This document shows, piece after piece, positions 27,352 to 37,095 of a DNA stretch of 64,000 nt. Below the pieces are notes generated by a model. The model made no database searches. It worked only from the letters and a program-made list of their open reading frames with translations, and was not told the DNA's origin. Position 1 is the first letter of the stretch; each line of letters opens with the position of its first letter. Source of the DNA: JAWKJY01 sp041393535. GTDB taxonomy: Bacteria; Actinomycetota; Thermoleophilia; Gaiellales; Gaiellaceae. The position numbers were made by a program, and so were the translations under genes. The stretch lies in contig JAWKJY010000005.1 in the NCBI GenBank assembly GCA_041393535.1, positions 230,027 through 294,026 of the forward strand. The letters are read 5' to 3'.

Positions 27352-27903
27352 CGATGCCTCCCTCTGCGGAGGTGGCGGGAACGAGGACGACGTGCTCGTG
27401 GCGCTCGTACGCGGCGCGGAACCGCCCGCGGGCGCGGTGGAGGCGGACGGCGACGGTCGCGCGCGACGCGCCGAGCGCGGCCGCGACCTGGGCGGGCTCG
27501 AGCCCGTCCCAGACGGACAGGAGCAGGAGCTCGCGGTCGGACGCGGAGAGGCCGCGAGCGCGTGCTCGACGCGCGAGTCGGCGGCGGGCGCCGAGGCGGC
27601 GGCGGCGCGCCCGGCCTCGGCGCCGAGCTCGTCGACGAGCGCGTCCCGCCGGCCGGCCGCGCGGCGCGCGTTCGCGGCGACGCGACGGACGGCGGCGTGG
27701 AGCCAGGCGCGCTCGGCGCCCTCGCGCACCTCGTCGAGGTGGCGCCAGAGCGCGGCGAAGGCGTCGCTCGCGACGTCGTCGGGATCGGCGGCGCCGGCCC
27801 GGAGGGCGAAGCGCCGCAGCTCCTCGTAGCGGTCGCGGAAGACCGCATCGAACCGCGCCAGGCGCGGATCGCGGGGGCTGGGTGTGGGGTGGTCGGCTGT
27901 CAT
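27341..27903 (-). CDS. ECF-type RNA polymerase sigma factor (one frameshift)
   Basis: Directs RNA polymerase to a dedicated promoter set. Region 2 is at residues 17-60 (FRDRYEELRRFALR, DPDDVASDAFAALWRHL); region 4 is LSASDRELLLLSVWDGLEPAQVAAALG followed by RATVAVRLHRARGRF. Regions 2 and 4 lie in different frames, joined by one lost base near 27555 inside the inter-domain linker; 563 nt equals 3x188-1. ATG 27903 is the only sensible start. The stop falls 11 bp inside the membrane-protein gene. It is divergent from the coxM operon, so it could control either direction. Confidence 0.85.
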
Positions 27904-28042
27904 CGCACCCGAGATGTCCGGCCGGGTCGCCCCGATTACAGCCACCCGACAGGGACGGCGCACCGCCTCCGGCGAAGGTCTATCGTCCCACGCGCCCGCG
28001 CCGTCCGTCGCCGGGCCTCACGACGTCGCAGGAAGGAAGGCT

Positions 28043-28895
28043 ATGGCAGGGGACTACCCGGACCTCGTCCGACCGGGCTCCGTCGAGGAGGCCGTCGCCG
28101 AGCTGGCGCGGCTCGGCGACGCTGGAGCGCCGCTCGCCGGCTGCACCTGGATCATGCGCGCGCCGTCCCGCGGCGAGCGCCTCCGCTCGACCTACGTCTC
28201 GCTCCAGGACGTCGGCCTCGACACGATCGAGCCCGGCGACCCCACGCGGCTCGGCGCGCGGGCGACGCATGCCCAGCTCGCAGCGCTCGACGGGGGCTGC
28301 GGCCCGCTCGGCGCGCTCGCCGAGGCGTCCCGCCGCTCGGCGAACCGCGCGATCCGCAACACGGCGACGCTCGCGGGCAACGTCTGCGCGCATCCCTTCG
28401 CCGCCTCCGACCTCGTGCCCGCGCTGCTGGCCGGCGAGGCCTCGGTCGAGGTGCTCGCCGGCCGGCGGCTCGACCGTCGCGCTCGCCGACTACCTCGCCT
28501 CGCGCGGCTCGCGCCTGCCGGGGAGCTCGTCACCGCGCTCGTCGTCCCCGCGCCCGCCGGGCGCCGCTCCTGGTACGAGCGGCTGACCGTCCGCGGCGCG
28601 AGCGAGTACCCGATCGTCGGCGTCGCCGTCTCGGTCGACGTGGCCGCGGACGGCACCGTCGCCGCCGCGCGCGTCGCGGTCGGCGCCGCCGAGGACGTGC
28701 CGCGCCGCGTCGCCGAGGCCGAGGCCGCCTGACGGGCAGCGCGCTCACCGCCGAGGCCGGCGCCGCCGCCGGCGAGGCCGCCGCGGCGGTCGTCAGCGGG
28801 CGCGACGCCGCGGACGCACCGGGCTGGTACCGCGTCGCCGTGCTGCCCGCGCTGTGCCGCTCCGTCGTCGAGACGCTCGGAAGGAGGCCCGGTGA
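28043..28895 (+). CDS. coxM: Molybdenum hydroxylase FAD subunit, CoxM-like (frameshifted)
   Basis: The FAD-binding middle subunit of a xanthine-dehydrogenase/CO-dehydrogenase-family enzyme; it passes electrons from the iron-sulfur subunit to an acceptor. Visible: the start MAGDYPDLVRPGSVEEAV with RBS GGAAGGAAGG, an AGCTWIM segment in the place of AGGT, and NRAIRNTATLAGNVCAHPFAASDL, matching the FAD site (IRN.AT.GGN). The frame shifts out near 28465 and back near 28520 (STVALADYLASRGSRLPG restores the family sequence) and again near 28728 and 28870, where LTGSALTAEAG and a stop at 28893-28895 complete a 284-residue protein. First gene of the coxMSL operon. Confidence 0.82.
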
Positions 28896-29351
28896 TCAGC
28901 CTGACCGTGAACGGACGGCGCCGCGAGCTGGACGTCGAGGGCTTCGAGCCGCTCGCCAGCGTGCTGCGCGACGAGCTCGGCCTGACCGGCACGAAGGTCG
29001 CCTGCTTCGAGGGCTTCTGCGGCGCGTGCGTCGTCATCGTCGACGGCAGGACGGTCGCGTCGTGCCTCACCCCCGTCGCCCTCGTCGATGGCGCGGAGGT
29101 GACGACGGTCGAGGGCCTCGCCGCAGCCGACGGGACGCTGAGCGCGGTCCAGCAGGCGATGCTCGACGCGGGCGGCGTCCAGTGCGGCGCATGCACCCCG
29201 GGCGTCGTGCTGACGCTGACCGACCTGCTCGCGCACACTCCGACCCGAGCGAGGACGAGGTGAAGGACGCCCTGGCCGGCAACATCTGCCGCTGCACCGG
29301 TACACGAAGATCGTCGAGGCGGCCCTGGCAGCCGCGAAGGGCGGTGCGTGA
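28892..29351 (+). CDS. coxS: Molybdenum hydroxylase [2Fe-2S] subunit, CoxS-like (two frameshifts)
   Basis: Small electron-transfer subunit with two [2Fe-2S] centres. The ferredoxin-type motif C-x4-C-x2-C-x11-C is at CFEGFCGAC...C; the second centre is CGAC followed, in shifted frames, by NICRCTG. The frame breaks near 29238 and near 29302; the restored tail ends YTKIVEAALAAAKGGA. The 460-nt length equals 3x154-2, as expected for two lost bases. The GTG start overlaps coxM's stop, and the stop overlaps coxL as TGATG. Confidence 0.88.
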
Positions 29352-31712
29352 TGGCCGTGGTCGGGGAGAGCGTCCGCCGCTCGGACGGGCGCGCGAAGGT
29401 CACGGGCGAGGCCCGCTACACGATCGACCTCGACGAGAAGCACATGCTCCACGCGAAGGTGCTGCGCTCGCCGGTCGCGTCGGGCCGGATCGTCCGGATC
29501 GACACTGCGAAGGCGGAGGCGATGCCCGGCGTCCACGCGATCGTCACCGCGGCGGACGTCGGCGGCGGGCTCGTCGGCTGGGTCGTCAAGGACATGCCGC
29601 TGTTCGCGCGGGACGTCGTCCGCTACGTGGGCGAGCCGATCGCGGCCGTCGCCGCCGAGACGCCCGCCCAGGCGCGCGCGGCCGCGAGCGCGATCGAGCT
29701 GGAGATCGAGTCGCTGCCGGCGCTGCTCTCGATCGAGGAGGCCACCGCCGCGGGCGCCCCGGCGATCCACCCCGGCCTCGAGGAGTACGCCCTCGCCGTG
29801 CCCGTCCCGGGGCTCCGCAAGGGCAACGTCTGCTGGGAGGCGACCGCCCACCGGCGACATCGAGGCCGCGTTCGCCCGCGACGACGTCGTCGTCGTCGAG
29901 GACGAGCTCCGCGTGCCGCGCCAGAACCAGGCGTACATCGAGCCGCGGGCCACGGTCGCGCGCTACGAGAGCGGCCGCTTCGTCATCCACACGTCGACCC
30001 AGTGGCCGTACCAGGTGCGCAACACCGTCGCGGAGCTGATCGGCGTCCGCCCGACCGACGTCCGCGTCGTCGTCGAGACGGTCGGCGGCGGCTTCGGCGG
30101 CAAGGTCGACTCCTACGTCGACGCGTTCGCGGCGCTGCTCGCGCGCAAGGCGCGCCGCACGGTGAAGCTCGTGAACACGCGCAAGGACGAGTTCGTCACG
30201 GGGAACCCGCGCGAGAACGCCGTCATCCGGCTCCGCTCGGCGGTCACCCGGGACGGCGAGATCGTCGGGCGCGAGGCGGTCATGCAGCTCGACGCGGGCG
30301 CGTACGCGGGCGAGTCGCCGTTCCTCACCGCCGTCGGGCCGCAGGCGCTCGCGGGCGGCTACCGGATCGGCGCGCTGCGCAACGTCAACCAGGCCGTCTA
30401 CACGAACACGCCCCCGACGGGCGCGTTTCGCGGCGTCGGCGGCACGTACTGCATCTTCGCGCTCGAGCGCCACATGGATCGCATCGCGGCCGCGATCGGG
30501 ATGGACCGCCGCGAGCTGCGGCTCCGCAACGTCTACCGCGACGGCGACACCGGCCCGACCGGGCAGACGTACAGCGACCTCGCGCTGCTCGACGAGCTCG
30601 AGCGGGTCGACCAGGCCGCGCCGTGGGCCGAGGCGACCGCCGCCGGGCCGTACCGGGGCGTCGGCCTCTCCGCCGTCATCTGGGTGACGAACTCGGGCCC
30701 GGGCGGCGTCGCCCTGAAGCTGAACGACGACGGCACCGTCGGGATCATCACCGCGGCGACGGAGATCGGCTCGGGCGCGATGACGCAGGGCGTCAGCCAG
30801 GTCGTCGCCGAGTCGCTCGGGATCCAGGCGAGCGACGTCGTGATCATGCCGCCCGACACCGACGCCGCCCCGTTCGACATGGGCGCCGCGGGCTCGCGGA
30901 CGACCGTCGCCGTCGGCAACGCGGCGAAGCAGGCGGCCGCCGAGGTACGCGAGAAGGCGCTCGCGGTCGCCGCCGCGCTGCTCGAGGCGGCGCCGGACGA
31001 CCTCGAGCTCGCCGAGGGCACGGCCCGGGTCGCGGGCGCGCCCGAGCGTGCGATCCCGCTCGGGATGGTCTCGCTCGCGGCGACCTGGTCGACCGGGCCG
31101 ATCACCGGCCACGGCTCGTACAACCAGACGCCGGTCCCGTTCAACGCGGCGTGCTCGCTCGGGCTGCTCCTGCCCGCGTTCGCGCAGCCGTCGAGCCACG
31201 TCCACCAGTGCGAGGTGGAGGTCGACCCCGACACCGGCAAGGTGACGATCCTGCGCTACGTGATCGCGATGGACGTCGGCAAGGCGATCAACCCGGACGC
31301 CGTGCTGGGGCAGATCCAGGGCGGGATCCTGCAGGGCCTCGGCTACGCGCTCTACGAGGGCCAGGGCGTGGACGAGCGGGGGCGCGTCGTCGAGGACCGC
31401 TTCGAGACCTACCGCGTCCCCGGGCCGTACGAGGCCCCGCCGATCGTTCCGATCGTCGTCGAGGGCTACGCCTCCGACGGGCCGTTCGGCGCCAAGGGCG
31501 CCGGCGAGCCGCCGATCGTCCCCGTCGCGGCCGTCGTCGCGAACGCGGTCGCGGACGCGATCGGCCGGCCGATCGACGCGCTGCCGATCACGCCGTGGGC
31601 CGTGCTCGCCGCGCTGCGCGCCGAGCCGGCCGAGCAGGCGCGTCAGTCCTGGAGCTGGCGCGACATCACCATCGCCGACGAGCCGACGATCGCCGAGACC
31701 GCGGCGGCCTGA
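29351..31712 (+). CDS. coxL: Molybdenum hydroxylase catalytic subunit, CoxL/XdhB-like (one frameshift)
   Basis: The molybdopterin-cytosine-dinucleotide catalytic subunit, which hydroxylates heteroaromatic rings or aldehydes with water oxygen. About 787 aa. It starts MAVVGESVRRSDGRAKVTGEARY and contains VGEPIAAVAAET, GGGFGGK, TGAFRGVGG, GSGAMTQGVSQ and, near the C-terminus, GAKGAGEPP with the catalytic Glu. CO dehydrogenase of form I has a characteristic active-site AYXCSFR loop; here the corresponding TGAFRGVGG lacks that Cys, so CO is not the likely substrate. The frame shifts once near 29850 (extra base); downstream DDVVVVEDELRVPRQNQ resumes normally. Confidence 0.9.
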
Positions 31713-31739
31713 CGCCATCACCAACGAGGAGGACGAGAG

Positions 31740-32732
31740 ATGAGCGACGGACCCCCCGTCGGCACGTTGATCATGTCGACCACGCCGCCGGGCGAGATCC
31801 CCGGGCTGGCGAGGCTCGCGGAGCAGAGCGGCTTCTCGCAGCTGTGGGTGGCCGAGGACTACTTCTTCCTCGGCGGCTTCAGCGCCGCCGCGATGTCCCT
31901 GGCCGTGACGGAGCGCATCCCCGTGGGCATCGGCATCGTCTCGGCGCTCGTGCGCCACCCGGCGGTGACCGCGATGGAGATCGCGACGATCGCGGGCGCC
32001 TTCCCCGGCCGCTTCCTGCCGGGCATCGGCCTCGGCGTCCCCGGCTGGGTCGACCAGATGGGCCTGACGCCGAAGTCGGTGATCGCGACGATCCGGGAGT
32101 GCGTCGACAGCGTCCGCGCGCTCCTGAACGGCGAGGAGCTGACGGTCGAGGGCAAGCAGTACACGTTCAAGGCCGTGAAGCTCACGCACCCGCCGGCGGT
32201 CGTGCCGCCGATCTTCACGGGCGCGATGCAGCCCCGCTCGCTCGAGCTGTCGGGCGAGGTCGCGGACGGCAACGTGATCGGCGCGATGGCGCCGCTCGAG
32301 TACGTGCCCTGGTCGCTCGAGCGGATGAAGGTCGGCGCCGAGCGCGCGGGCCGCGCCGACGCGAGCCTGCGCGCGCCGATGCTGGGCATGTTCCACTGCT
32401 CGGTGGACGGCTCGACGGCGAAGCAGGAGATCCGCGGCGTCCTCGCGTTCTACCTCTCCGTCTGGCCCCGCAACGTCTTCACGGAGATGGCCGGGATCGC
32501 CGACGAGCTGGAGGCGATGGTCGCCGAGGGCGGCGCGGCGAAGGTCGCCGCGGAGATGCCCGACGCGTGGGTCGACACGTTCACCATCTCGGGCACGCCC
32601 GACGAGTGCGCGGAGCGGATCGAGCAGTACGTCGCCGCGGGCGCCGAGACGGTCGTCCTCGCCCCCTACGACGGCGCGCGCGGCCGCGAGCTGATGGAGC
32701 TCGCGGCCAAGGAGGTCCTGCCGCGCCTGTGA
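31740..32732 (+). CDS. LLM-class F420/FMN-dependent oxidoreductase
   Basis: A luciferase-like monooxygenase-family TIM-barrel enzyme of 330 aa, using FMN or coenzyme F420. Recognisable: LARLAEQSGFSQLWVAEDY, VGIGIVSALVRHPAVTAMEIATI, GRFLPGIGLGVPGW, PPIFTGAMQPRSLELSGEVADG, and the C-terminal SGTPDECAERIEQYVAAGAE. GAGGAGG precedes the start. It follows coxL by 27 bp and overlaps the next gene by 4 bp, so it belongs to the cox operon. Actinobacteria usually make F420, so an F420-dependent reductase is plausible. Confidence 0.9.
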   Translation: MSDGPPVGTLIMSTTPPGEIPGLARLAEQSGFSQLWVAEDYFFLGGFSAAAMSLAVTERIPVGIGIVSALVRHPAVTAMEIATIAGAFPGRFLPGIGLGVPGWVDQMGLTPKSVIATIRECVDSVRALLNGEELTVEGKQYTFKAVKLTHPPAVVPPIFTGAMQPRSLELSGEVADGNVIGAMAPLEYVPWSLERMKVGAERAGRADASLRAPMLGMFHCSVDGSTAKQEIRGVLAFYLSVWPRNVFTEMAGIADELEAMVAEGGAAKVAAEMPDAWVDTFTISGTPDECAERIEQYVAAGAETVVLAPYDGARGRELMELAAKEVLPRL

Positions 32733-33990
32733 GCGAGCGTCGTGCAGAGGTCGTGGTGGTCGGTGGCGGCGCGATCGGCGTCGCCGCCGCCTACCACCTC
32801 GCCCGCGGCGGGACGGACGTCGTCCTGCTCGAGCGGAACGCGGAGGTGGGCGCGGAGGCGTCCTACGGCAACGCCGGCTTCGTCTCGCCGAGCCACTGCA
32901 TCCCGCTCGCGGGGCCGGGCGTGCTCCGGCGCGTCCCCGGCTGGCTGCGCGACCGGGGCGGCGGCGTCTACATCAGGCCCCGCATCTCGCCCGACCTGGC
33001 GCGCTTCGGGCTCGAGCTCGTGCGCGCGTCCGGCGAGGAGCGGATGCTCCGCGGCCTGCGCGCGCTGCGCGACGCGTCGCGCGACAGCCGCGACCGGATC
33101 GCGGCGATCGTCGCGGAGGAGTCGATGGAGGTCGGCTACCGCCACCACGGGCTCGCGAACGTCTGCGTCACCGAGCAGGCGCTCGAGGCGCTCGTCGAGG
33201 ACGCCGAGCTGCTGCGCCGCGAGGGCTTCGACCCGCTCGTGCTCGACGCGCGCGCGCCCGCGAGCGCGTGCCGGCGCTGTCGGAGCAGGTGCTCGGCGGC
33301 GTGTTCTGGGACGAGGACGCCCACGTCACGCCGCACGTGCTCGTGCCCGCGCTCGCGGCGGCGGCGGAGCGCCGCGGCGCCCGGCTCGTCCGGCGCGCCG
33401 TCGTCACCGGCTTCGCCAGGGACGCCGGCGGGCGGGTCTCGGCCGTCGAGACCGACGCCGGCCCGATCGCCTGCGAGCGCGTCGTCCTCGCCGCCGGGTG
33501 GGAGTCGGTCGCCCTCGCGCGCCGGCTCGGCGTGCGCCTGCCGGTCGAGCCCGGCAAGGGCTACCACGTCCACCTGGACGGCAACCCGCCGGGCCTGACG
33601 ATCCCGCTGATCCTGCAGGAGTCGGTCGTCGGAGCGACGCCGATGGGCTCCGAGCTCCGCTTCGCCGGGACGATGGAGTTCGTCGGTGCCGATCGCACGC
33701 TCGCGCCCGATCGCGCGCGCCGCCTGATCCGGGGCGCCGCCCGCTACCTGCGGGGCCTCGACCCCGAGCAGCCCGCGCGCCTGTGGACGGGCTTCCGCCC
33801 GTGCACGCCCGACAGCCTGCCGCTGCTCGGCGCGCTCCGGGCCGCGCCGAACGTCGTCGTCGCGACCGGGCACGGCATGCTCGGGATCACGCTCGCAGGG
33901 TCGACCGGGGCGGACGCCGCCTCGCTTGCGACGGGGCGCCCGGCCTCGACGGCCGCGGCCGCGTTCACGCCGGCTCGATTCGGCCTCTGA
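32729..33990 (+). CDS. FAD-dependent amino-acid dehydrogenase, DadA/glycine-oxidase-like (one frameshift)
   Basis: Oxidises an amino acid or amine to the imine with FAD. The N-terminus has VVVVGGGAIGVAAAYHLARGG and the ribose-binding Glu in LLERN; the DadA-like EASYGNAGFVSPS follows. The C-terminal domain has EPGKGYHVHLDG, LWTGFRPCTPDSLPLLG and the FAD-closing GHGMLGITLAGSTG. The frame breaks near 33265, between ALDARAPAS and VPALSEQVLGG; 1262 nt equals 3x421-1, i.e. one lost base. The GTG start overlaps the LLM stop. Located between a molybdenum hydroxylase and a sugar-type importer. Confidence 0.88.
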
Positions 33991-34006
33991 GCAGGCCCGT
34001 TCGGGT

Positions 34007-34036
34007 TTGACACGGCCGCTCGGCCCGTGCGAGACT
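34007..34036 (+). promoter_or_regulatory. Promoter of the sugar-type ABC importer operon
   Basis: A consensus TTGACA (34007-34012) and a -10-like GAGACT (34031-34036, 18-nt spacer). About 125 nt of untranslated leader precede the ATG at 34162. The 11-mer CGTGCGAGACT here is also found at 18943-18953, before hyuA of cluster 1. Confidence 0.6.
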
Positions 34037-34161
34037 TCCCCGCTTTCAGAAGCGGGTCGGACGGACGGCCCCAACGGAGTTCCGGGCCCGGGACAGCCGA
34101 ATCGAGGCGCACGACGTCTCAGTGGAGGCAGCCCCCGGTTTCCGGACGAAGGAGGAGACGA

Positions 34162-35421
34162 ATGACACGACGCAAGTGGCTCCCGATGTGGGTCGGCGCC
34201 CTGCTCGTCGCGCTCGCACTCGGCCTGGCCGCGTGCGGCGGGAGCGACGACGAGGCCGCGCCCGCAGAGCCTGCCCCCGCCGAGCCCGCAGCCCCGGCTC
34301 CGGCCGAGCCCGCGGAGCCGGCGCCGGCCGAGCCCGCACCTGCGGAGCCCGCTCCGGCCGAGCCCGCTCCTGCGGAGTCGGCGCCCGCCGAGCCCGCTCC
34401 GGCCGAGTCCGCTCCGGCCGAGCCGGCGCCTGCCGAGTCGGCGCCCGCCGGCGACAACTGCTCGCCGAACCAGCCCGGCCCCACGCAGGACGTCGTCCCG
34501 GCCGGTGACCCGGTCGAGATCGCGTTCTTCACGGTCGCCGGCAACACGTACCTCGAGGCGTCGACCGAGGAGATGCAGAAGGTCGCCGACGCGTGCGGCG
34601 CCAACCTGACGCTGATCGACAACGGCTTCGACCCGCAGAAGCAGTACAACAACCTGCAGGACGCGATCACGACCGGCAAGTACGACGCGTTCATCGTGAC
34701 GGCGCTCGACAACGCCGGCGTCGTGCCGGTGATCGAGGACGCGATCGCGGCCGGGATCAAGGTCGTCGCGACCGACACGCCGATCGGCGGTGACTTCACG
34801 ACGACCGACGTCCAGGTCGAGGGCATGTCCGGCTCGATCATCCGCCCGGCGTCCCTGCTCGGCGAGGACCAGGTCGCGTACGTCCTCAAGGCCTGCGAGG
34901 GCATCGACCCGTGCACCGTCGTCTGGCTGCCCGGCGCCCTCGCGACCGTGTTCGACCAGGTGCTGAAGACCGCCTTCGAGGAGATGACGGCGGCCAACCC
35001 GAACATCAAGCTGATCGTCGGGCCCGAGGGCGGCTACCTCGCCGACCCGGCCTTCACCGGCATGCAGGACCTGCTGCAGGCCAACAAGAAGATCGACGTC
35101 GTCGTCACGGTCGACCAGCAGGCCCTCGGCGCCGAGAAGGCGATCGACGACGCCGGCCGCACCGGCGAGATGAAGATCATCGGCGGCGGCGGCGCCGAGC
35201 CGGCCGTCACCGCGGTCGCGGAGGGTCGCTGGTACGCGACGCCGAACTTCGCGCCGCGCGACGAGGGCCGCGAGGCGATGGAGATGGCGATCATCGCCGC
35301 GCGCGGTGGCACCGTCGAGAACCCCGGTCGCTTCTCGCTCGACTACTCGGAGGCCGTCCGGGTCGTCGCTGAGGACAACAAGGCCGAGTGGGAGGGCTAC
35401 ACCGGCCAGTGGAAGGGCTAG
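34162..35421 (+). CDS. Sugar-type ABC importer, substrate-binding lipoprotein with repeat linker
   Basis: A 419-aa lipid-anchored receptor of the periplasmic-binding-protein 4 (RbsB-like) family. Signal peptide with lipobox LAACG, then a 65-residue linker of (A)PAEP/PAES pentapeptides, then the binding domain: VEIAFFTVAGNTYLEAST, DNGFDPQKQYNNLQDAI, YDAFIVTALDNAGVVP, KVVATDTPIG, VVVTVDQQALGAEKAI and a C-terminal NKAEWEGYTGQW. RBS GAAGGAGGAG. The linker probably spans the cell envelope. Ligand could be a pentose, inositol or another polyol-like compound; RbsB relatives also bind autoinducer-2 and purine-like ligands. Confidence 0.93.
   Translation: MTRRKWLPMWVGALLVALALGLAACGGSDDEAAPAEPAPAEPAAPAPAEPAEPAPAEPAPAEPAPAEPAPAESAPAEPAPAESAPAEPAPAESAPAGDNCSPNQPGPTQDVVPAGDPVEIAFFTVAGNTYLEASTEEMQKVADACGANLTLIDNGFDPQKQYNNLQDAITTGKYDAFIVTALDNAGVVPVIEDAIAAGIKVVATDTPIGGDFTTTDVQVEGMSGSIIRPASLLGEDQVAYVLKACEGIDPCTVVWLPGALATVFDQVLKTAFEEMTAANPNIKLIVGPEGGYLADPAFTGMQDLLQANKKIDVVVTVDQQALGAEKAIDDAGRTGEMKIIGGGGAEPAVTAVAEGRWYATPNFAPRDEGREAMEMAIIAARGGTVENPGRFSLDYSEAVRVVAEDNKAEWEGYTGQWKG
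34258..34449 (+). repeat. In-gene pentapeptide repeat tract (PAEP/PAES)
   Basis: About 13 copies of a 15-bp unit encoding Ala-Pro-Ala-Glu-Pro or -Ser, with slight variation at third positions. Codes for the flexible acidic Pro-rich linker of the binding lipoprotein; slippage could change its length. Confidence 0.8.
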
Positions 35422-35460
35422 GCCAGATCGCCTGACGGCGAGGGCCGACCCGGGGGACAA

Positions 35461-35493
35461 CCGCGGGGGAGGAGCAGCGCTCCTCCCCCGCGG
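35461..35493 (+). terminator. Intra-operon hairpin between binding protein and ATPase genes
   Basis: A perfect 15-bp stem (35461-35475 with 35479-35493) and a 3-nt loop, no U-tract. Its place after the receptor gene suits an attenuator or mRNA 3'-stabiliser giving more receptor than transporter, as in many binding-protein operons. Confidence 0.7.
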
Positions 35494-35558
35494 CCCCTCA
35501 TCGCGCCAGCCGCCGCAGCGCCAGGCGGCGGTGCGCGCCTACGGAGGGACGAGGAGCG

Positions 35559-37061
35559 TTGAGCGAGCCACACGTCGAAGTCGTCGGGATCGGGAAGCGG
35601 TTCGGGGGCGTCCAGGCGCTCCGGGACATCGACGTCACGATCGCGCGCGGCGAGATCCATGCCCTCGTCGGCGAGAACGGGGCCGGCAAGTCGACGCTCG
35701 GGAAGGTGATCGCCGGCGTCCACGTCCCGGACGAGGGCTTCCTGCGCGTGAACGGCAAGCAGGTCGCCTACCGCTCGCCGCGTGACGCGCTCACCGATGG
35801 CCTGACGCTGATCGCGCAGGAGATCTCGCTCGTGCCGGCGCGGAGCGTGATCGAGAACGTGTACCTCGGCCGCGAGGCGCACCGCGGCTCCTTCGTCGAC
35901 AGGCGGGAGCTGAAGCGGCGCTACGCGGAGCTGAACGAGCGCGCCGGCTTCGGCCTGCCGGGCGAGATCCCCGTCGGCGCGCTGCGCCTGGCCGACCAGC
36001 AGAAGGTCGAGATCCTGCGCGCGCTCGCGCGCAACGCCGAGCTGATCGTGATGGACGAGCCGACCGCCGCCCTGACCGCGGACGAGAGCGAGAAGCTCTT
36101 CGACATCATCCGCGGCCTCAAGGAGCGCGGCACCACGATCGTCTACGTCTCGCACTTCCTCGAGGAGGTGCTCGCGCTCGTCGACACGGTCACGGTGCTG
36201 AAGGACGGCGAGCTGATCCGCACCGCGCCGGCGGCCGAGGAGACGCCCGAGAGGCTCGTCACGGCGATGGTCGGCCGCGCGCTCGACCTCGCCTTCCCGC
36301 CGAAGCAGTTCCCCGCGCCCGACGCGCCGGTTGTGCTCTCCGTGCGCGGCCTCGCGCGCGGCAAGGCGCTGAACGGGATCTCCCTGGACGTCCGTGCGGG
36401 CGAGATCGTCGGCCTGGCCGGCCTGATCGGCTCGGGGCGCTCCGAGGTGGCCCGCGCGATCTTCGGCGCCGACCGGCGCGACGCGGGCGAGTTCGAGCTC
36501 GACGGGAAGCCCTACGCCGCGCGCTCGCCGCGCCAGGCGATCCGCGCGGGCATCGCGATGCTGCCCGAGTCGCGCAAGGATCAGGGCCTGATGATGGAGC
36601 GCTCCCTCGTCGAGAACGTGACGCTGCCCCATCTCGAGGACGTCTCGCAGGGGACGTTCGTCCAGCACCGGCTCGAGCACCGGAAGGCGAGCACGCTGAT
36701 GCGCGAGGTCGACGTGCGCGCGGCCAGGCCGACGGCCCGGGTCGCGACGCTGTCGGGCGGCAACCAGCAGAAGGTGCTCTTCGCCAAGTGGCTCTTCCGG
36801 CGGCCCCGACTGCTGATCGCGGACGAGCCGACGCGCGGCGTCGACGTCGGCGCCAAGGCGGCGATCTACGAGCTGATCCACCGGCTGGCGGCCGAGGGGA
36901 TGGCGGTGCTGCTGATCTCGAGCGAGCACGAGGAGGTGCTCGGCCTCGCCCATCGCGTGCTCGTCATGCGCGGGGGCGAGGTCGTCGCGGAGTTCGACGG
37001 GCACGAGGTGACGGAGGATCAGGTCATGGCTGCGGCGTTCGCCACGGAGACGGTGGCGTGA
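35559..37061 (+). CDS. Sugar-type ABC importer, tandem ATPase (RbsA-like)
   Basis: A 500-aa protein with two ABC domains in one chain, as in ribose/xylose-family importers. Domain 1: Walker A GENGAGKST, Q-loop QEISLVP, signature-region LRLADQQKVEI (degenerate, lacking a proper LSGGQ), Walker B IVMDEPTAALT. Domain 2: Walker A-like GLIGSGRSEVAR (degenerate), signature LSGGNQQKV, Walker B LIADEPTRGVD, H-loop SSEHEE. The one-active-one-degenerate pattern is normal for this family. Starts with TTG at 35559, preceded by GAGGAG. Confidence 0.93.
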   Translation: MSEPHVEVVGIGKRFGGVQALRDIDVTIARGEIHALVGENGAGKSTLGKVIAGVHVPDEGFLRVNGKQVAYRSPRDALTDGLTLIAQEISLVPARSVIENVYLGREAHRGSFVDRRELKRRYAELNERAGFGLPGEIPVGALRLADQQKVEILRALARNAELIVMDEPTAALTADESEKLFDIIRGLKERGTTIVYVSHFLEEVLALVDTVTVLKDGELIRTAPAAEETPERLVTAMVGRALDLAFPPKQFPAPDAPVVLSVRGLARGKALNGISLDVRAGEIVGLAGLIGSGRSEVARAIFGADRRDAGEFELDGKPYAARSPRQAIRAGIAMLPESRKDQGLMMERSLVENVTLPHLEDVSQGTFVQHRLEHRKASTLMREVDVRAARPTARVATLSGGNQQKVLFAKWLFRRPRLLIADEPTRGVDVGAKAAIYELIHRLAAEGMAVLLISSEHEEVLGLAHRVLVMRGGEVVAEFDGHEVTEDQVMAAAFATETVA

Positions 37062-37095
37062 CCGGGCCGGGGCGGACGGCCAGGAGGAGGTCGGC

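Noticed and set aside
27904..27960. TGTAATCGGGGCGACC on the minus strand before the sigma gene as an ECF autoregulatory promoter
   Set aside because: Suggestive, but I cannot match it to a defined -35/-10 pair for this ECF group and found no second copy in the window.
29351..31712. CoxL as carbon-monoxide dehydrogenase
   Set aside because: The form I active-site Cys loop (AYXCSFR) is not present; the loop reads TGAFRGVGG, so another hydroxylase substrate is more likely.
34258..34449. Microsatellite-like tract as a recombination site or phase-variation switch
   Set aside because: The 15-bp unit keeps frame and encodes a plausible Pro/Glu linker; without population data a switch is unsupported.
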